The notes under the pieces are model-generated. The model worked only from the letters and a program-made list of their open reading frames with translations. It was not told the DNA's origin and did no database searches. Shown piece after piece: positions 63,222 through 64,000 of a stretch of 64,000 nt of DNA. The position numbers were made by a program, and so were the translations under genes. The DNA is from Pseudorhodoplanes sinuspersici (GTDB lineage: Bacteria; Pseudomonadota; Alphaproteobacteria; Rhizobiales; Xanthobacteraceae): NCBI RefSeq assembly GCF_002119765.1, contig NZ_CP021112.1, positions 2,784,501-2,848,500 of the forward strand, given 5' to 3'. Each line of letters starts with the position of its first letter. The stretch's first letter is position 1.

Positions 63222-64000
63222 TCAGTGTGACATCAGGGTCGGGATGGTCATCGACTGCAGCAAGCCGCGCGTGGCGCCGCCCAGCACGAATTCCCGCAGC
63301 CTGGAATGTCCGAAGCCGCCCATGACGATCATGCTGGCATCGGTATCGGCGGCATGTGAGAGAATCGCATTGGCGACATCGATATCGGCGGCTGGGATAC
63401 GGACGACCTCCGTGTTGATGCCATGGCGCGCCAGATGAGTGGCGACGTCGGCGCCACTGACGTCCTTCTCATCGAATTTGCCGGTCACCACAGTCAGAAC
63501 CTTCACGCTCTTCGCCTTTTTAAGAAGCGGTAAACTGTCACCAATGGCGCGCGCGGCCGCACGGCTGCCGTCCCAGCAGCACAGGACATCGTCGACCGAG
63601 AAGCCGCTTTTCTGAATATAGGGGACGATCAGTGTCGGACGCCCCGACGCGAACAGAGCGGCTTCGACCATGTCCTGCGCGGCGGCGCTGCCATCGGGCT
63701 CGGCCTGGCCGACCACAACGAGATCGCTTGTCCGGCCGAGAGCCGCGAAGGCGTCCGTTGCCGCCAGCAGCGACGCCTCGATCACGAGCGGCTGCGCCGA
63801 GAGCTGCGACTGTTTCGTTGATCGCTCGAAACGGGCAACCGCCTCTTTCGCCTTCTTCTGCTGGTCGTCTTTTGCGGTTCGATAGACGTCGATAACCGCG
63901 CCCTCCATGATGGACGGGGGCCATGGCGGCTCGTAGGCGAAGGCGACACCTGTGATGTGGGCGTTGTAGGCTTCGGCCAGCGAGATCGCGTAACGGCAGG
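63222..64000 (-). CDS. Universal stress protein (UspA family), 5'-truncated by window edge
   Basis: The frame is open to the window end: upstream of an internal ATG at 63908 it continues RYAISLAEAYNAHITGVAFAYEPP, a Usp N-terminal sequence, so the real start lies beyond base 64000. The visible protein has at least 259 codons and appears to hold two Usp modules. The C-terminal module has the nucleotide-binding pattern GGFGHSRLREFVLGGATRGLL. Role probably stress adaptation. Confidence 0.9.
   Translation of the reverse strand, partial: CRYAISLAEAYNAHITGVAFAYEPPWPPSIMEGAVIDVYRTAKDDQQKKAKEAVARFERSTKQSQLSAQPLVIEASLLAATDAFAALGRTSDLVVVGQAEPDGSAAAQDMVEAALFASGRPTLIVPYIQKSGFSVDDVLCCWDGSRAAARAIGDSLPLLKKAKSVKVLTVVTGKFDEKDVSGADVATHLARHGINTEVVRIPAADIDVANAILSHAADTDASMIVMGGFGHSRLREFVLGGATRGLLQSMTIPTLMSH

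Noticed and set aside
1-64000. CRISPR arrays, tRNA or rRNA genes, prophage, transposase
   Set aside because: No regular short direct repeats with spacers, no tRNA cloverleaf or CCA-type ends, no rRNA signature and no transposase or integrase reading frame were noticed.

Overview
This window comes from an alphaproteobacterium, most likely of the order Hyphomicrobiales in the Bradyrhizobiaceae/Xanthobacteraceae range (relatives of Afipia, Variibacter or Pseudolabrys). The grounds are the conserved small families (DUF2093, DUF4170, DUF6101, DUF4282), gene orders such as pmbA-cysQ-DUF4170-DUF374-waaA-lpxK and mraZ-rsmH-ftsL-ftsI, and several intergenic palindromes that resemble the dispersed repeats of that group. 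The taxonomic placement is inference. The DNA is gene-dense and mainly core metabolism. I see no tRNA gene, rRNA, CRISPR array, intact insertion sequence or prophage.

Layout. 1-11.2 kb: the 3' part of xseA; a secreted dienelactone-hydrolase-like protein; an envelope operon on the minus strand (pmbA, cysQ-like, DUF4170, DUF374 acyltransferase, waaA, lpxK); ubiA; rsmE. 11.2-15.2 kb: an accessory island of two Gfo/Idh/MocA oxidoreductases and a TctC-type binding protein. It is bounded by direct copies of an MFS gene 3' end and looks inserted at a former rsmE/MFS convergent junction. 15-17 kb: the intact MFS gene and two MaoC-type hydratases. 17-28 kb: ychF, pth, rplY, ubiK, lgt, midA-like, pgeF, a lipoprotein, prs, ybjN-like, proC and a TetR regulator.

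28-37 kb: an Nramp-like transporter, a DMT exporter, RNase P RNA, an AmpD-like amidase, a PRC-barrel protein, then the start of the division cluster (mraZ, rsmH, ftsL, ftsI), which stops at queH instead of continuing into murE. 37-42 kb: a SitABCD/YfeABCD-type Mn/Fe ABC transporter divergent from an outer-membrane barrel, with a Fur-family-like palindrome between them. 42-44.3 kb: small membrane proteins around a dense repeat island. 44.3-49.7 kb: a DUF4212/SSS symporter divergent from a 207-aa protein and a DEDDh exonuclease-CBS-DUF294 fusion. 50-56 kb: a dipeptide-type ABC transporter. 56-60 kb: malonyl-CoA decarboxylase, malonyl-CoA synthetase and a secreted lysozyme-like protein. 60-64 kb: a YadGH-type ABC exporter, a YbdK-type carboxylate-amine ligase and a partial universal stress protein.

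The least explained structure is a repeat family present at two loci (27236-27401 and 43415-43579). Each locus holds two CTAG-bounded hairpins of 76-77 bp arranged head to head with a 12-13 nt spacer. The stems differ in sequence but stay complementary, the loops are similar, and a 3-nt bulge sits at the same place on the spacer-facing arm of all four.
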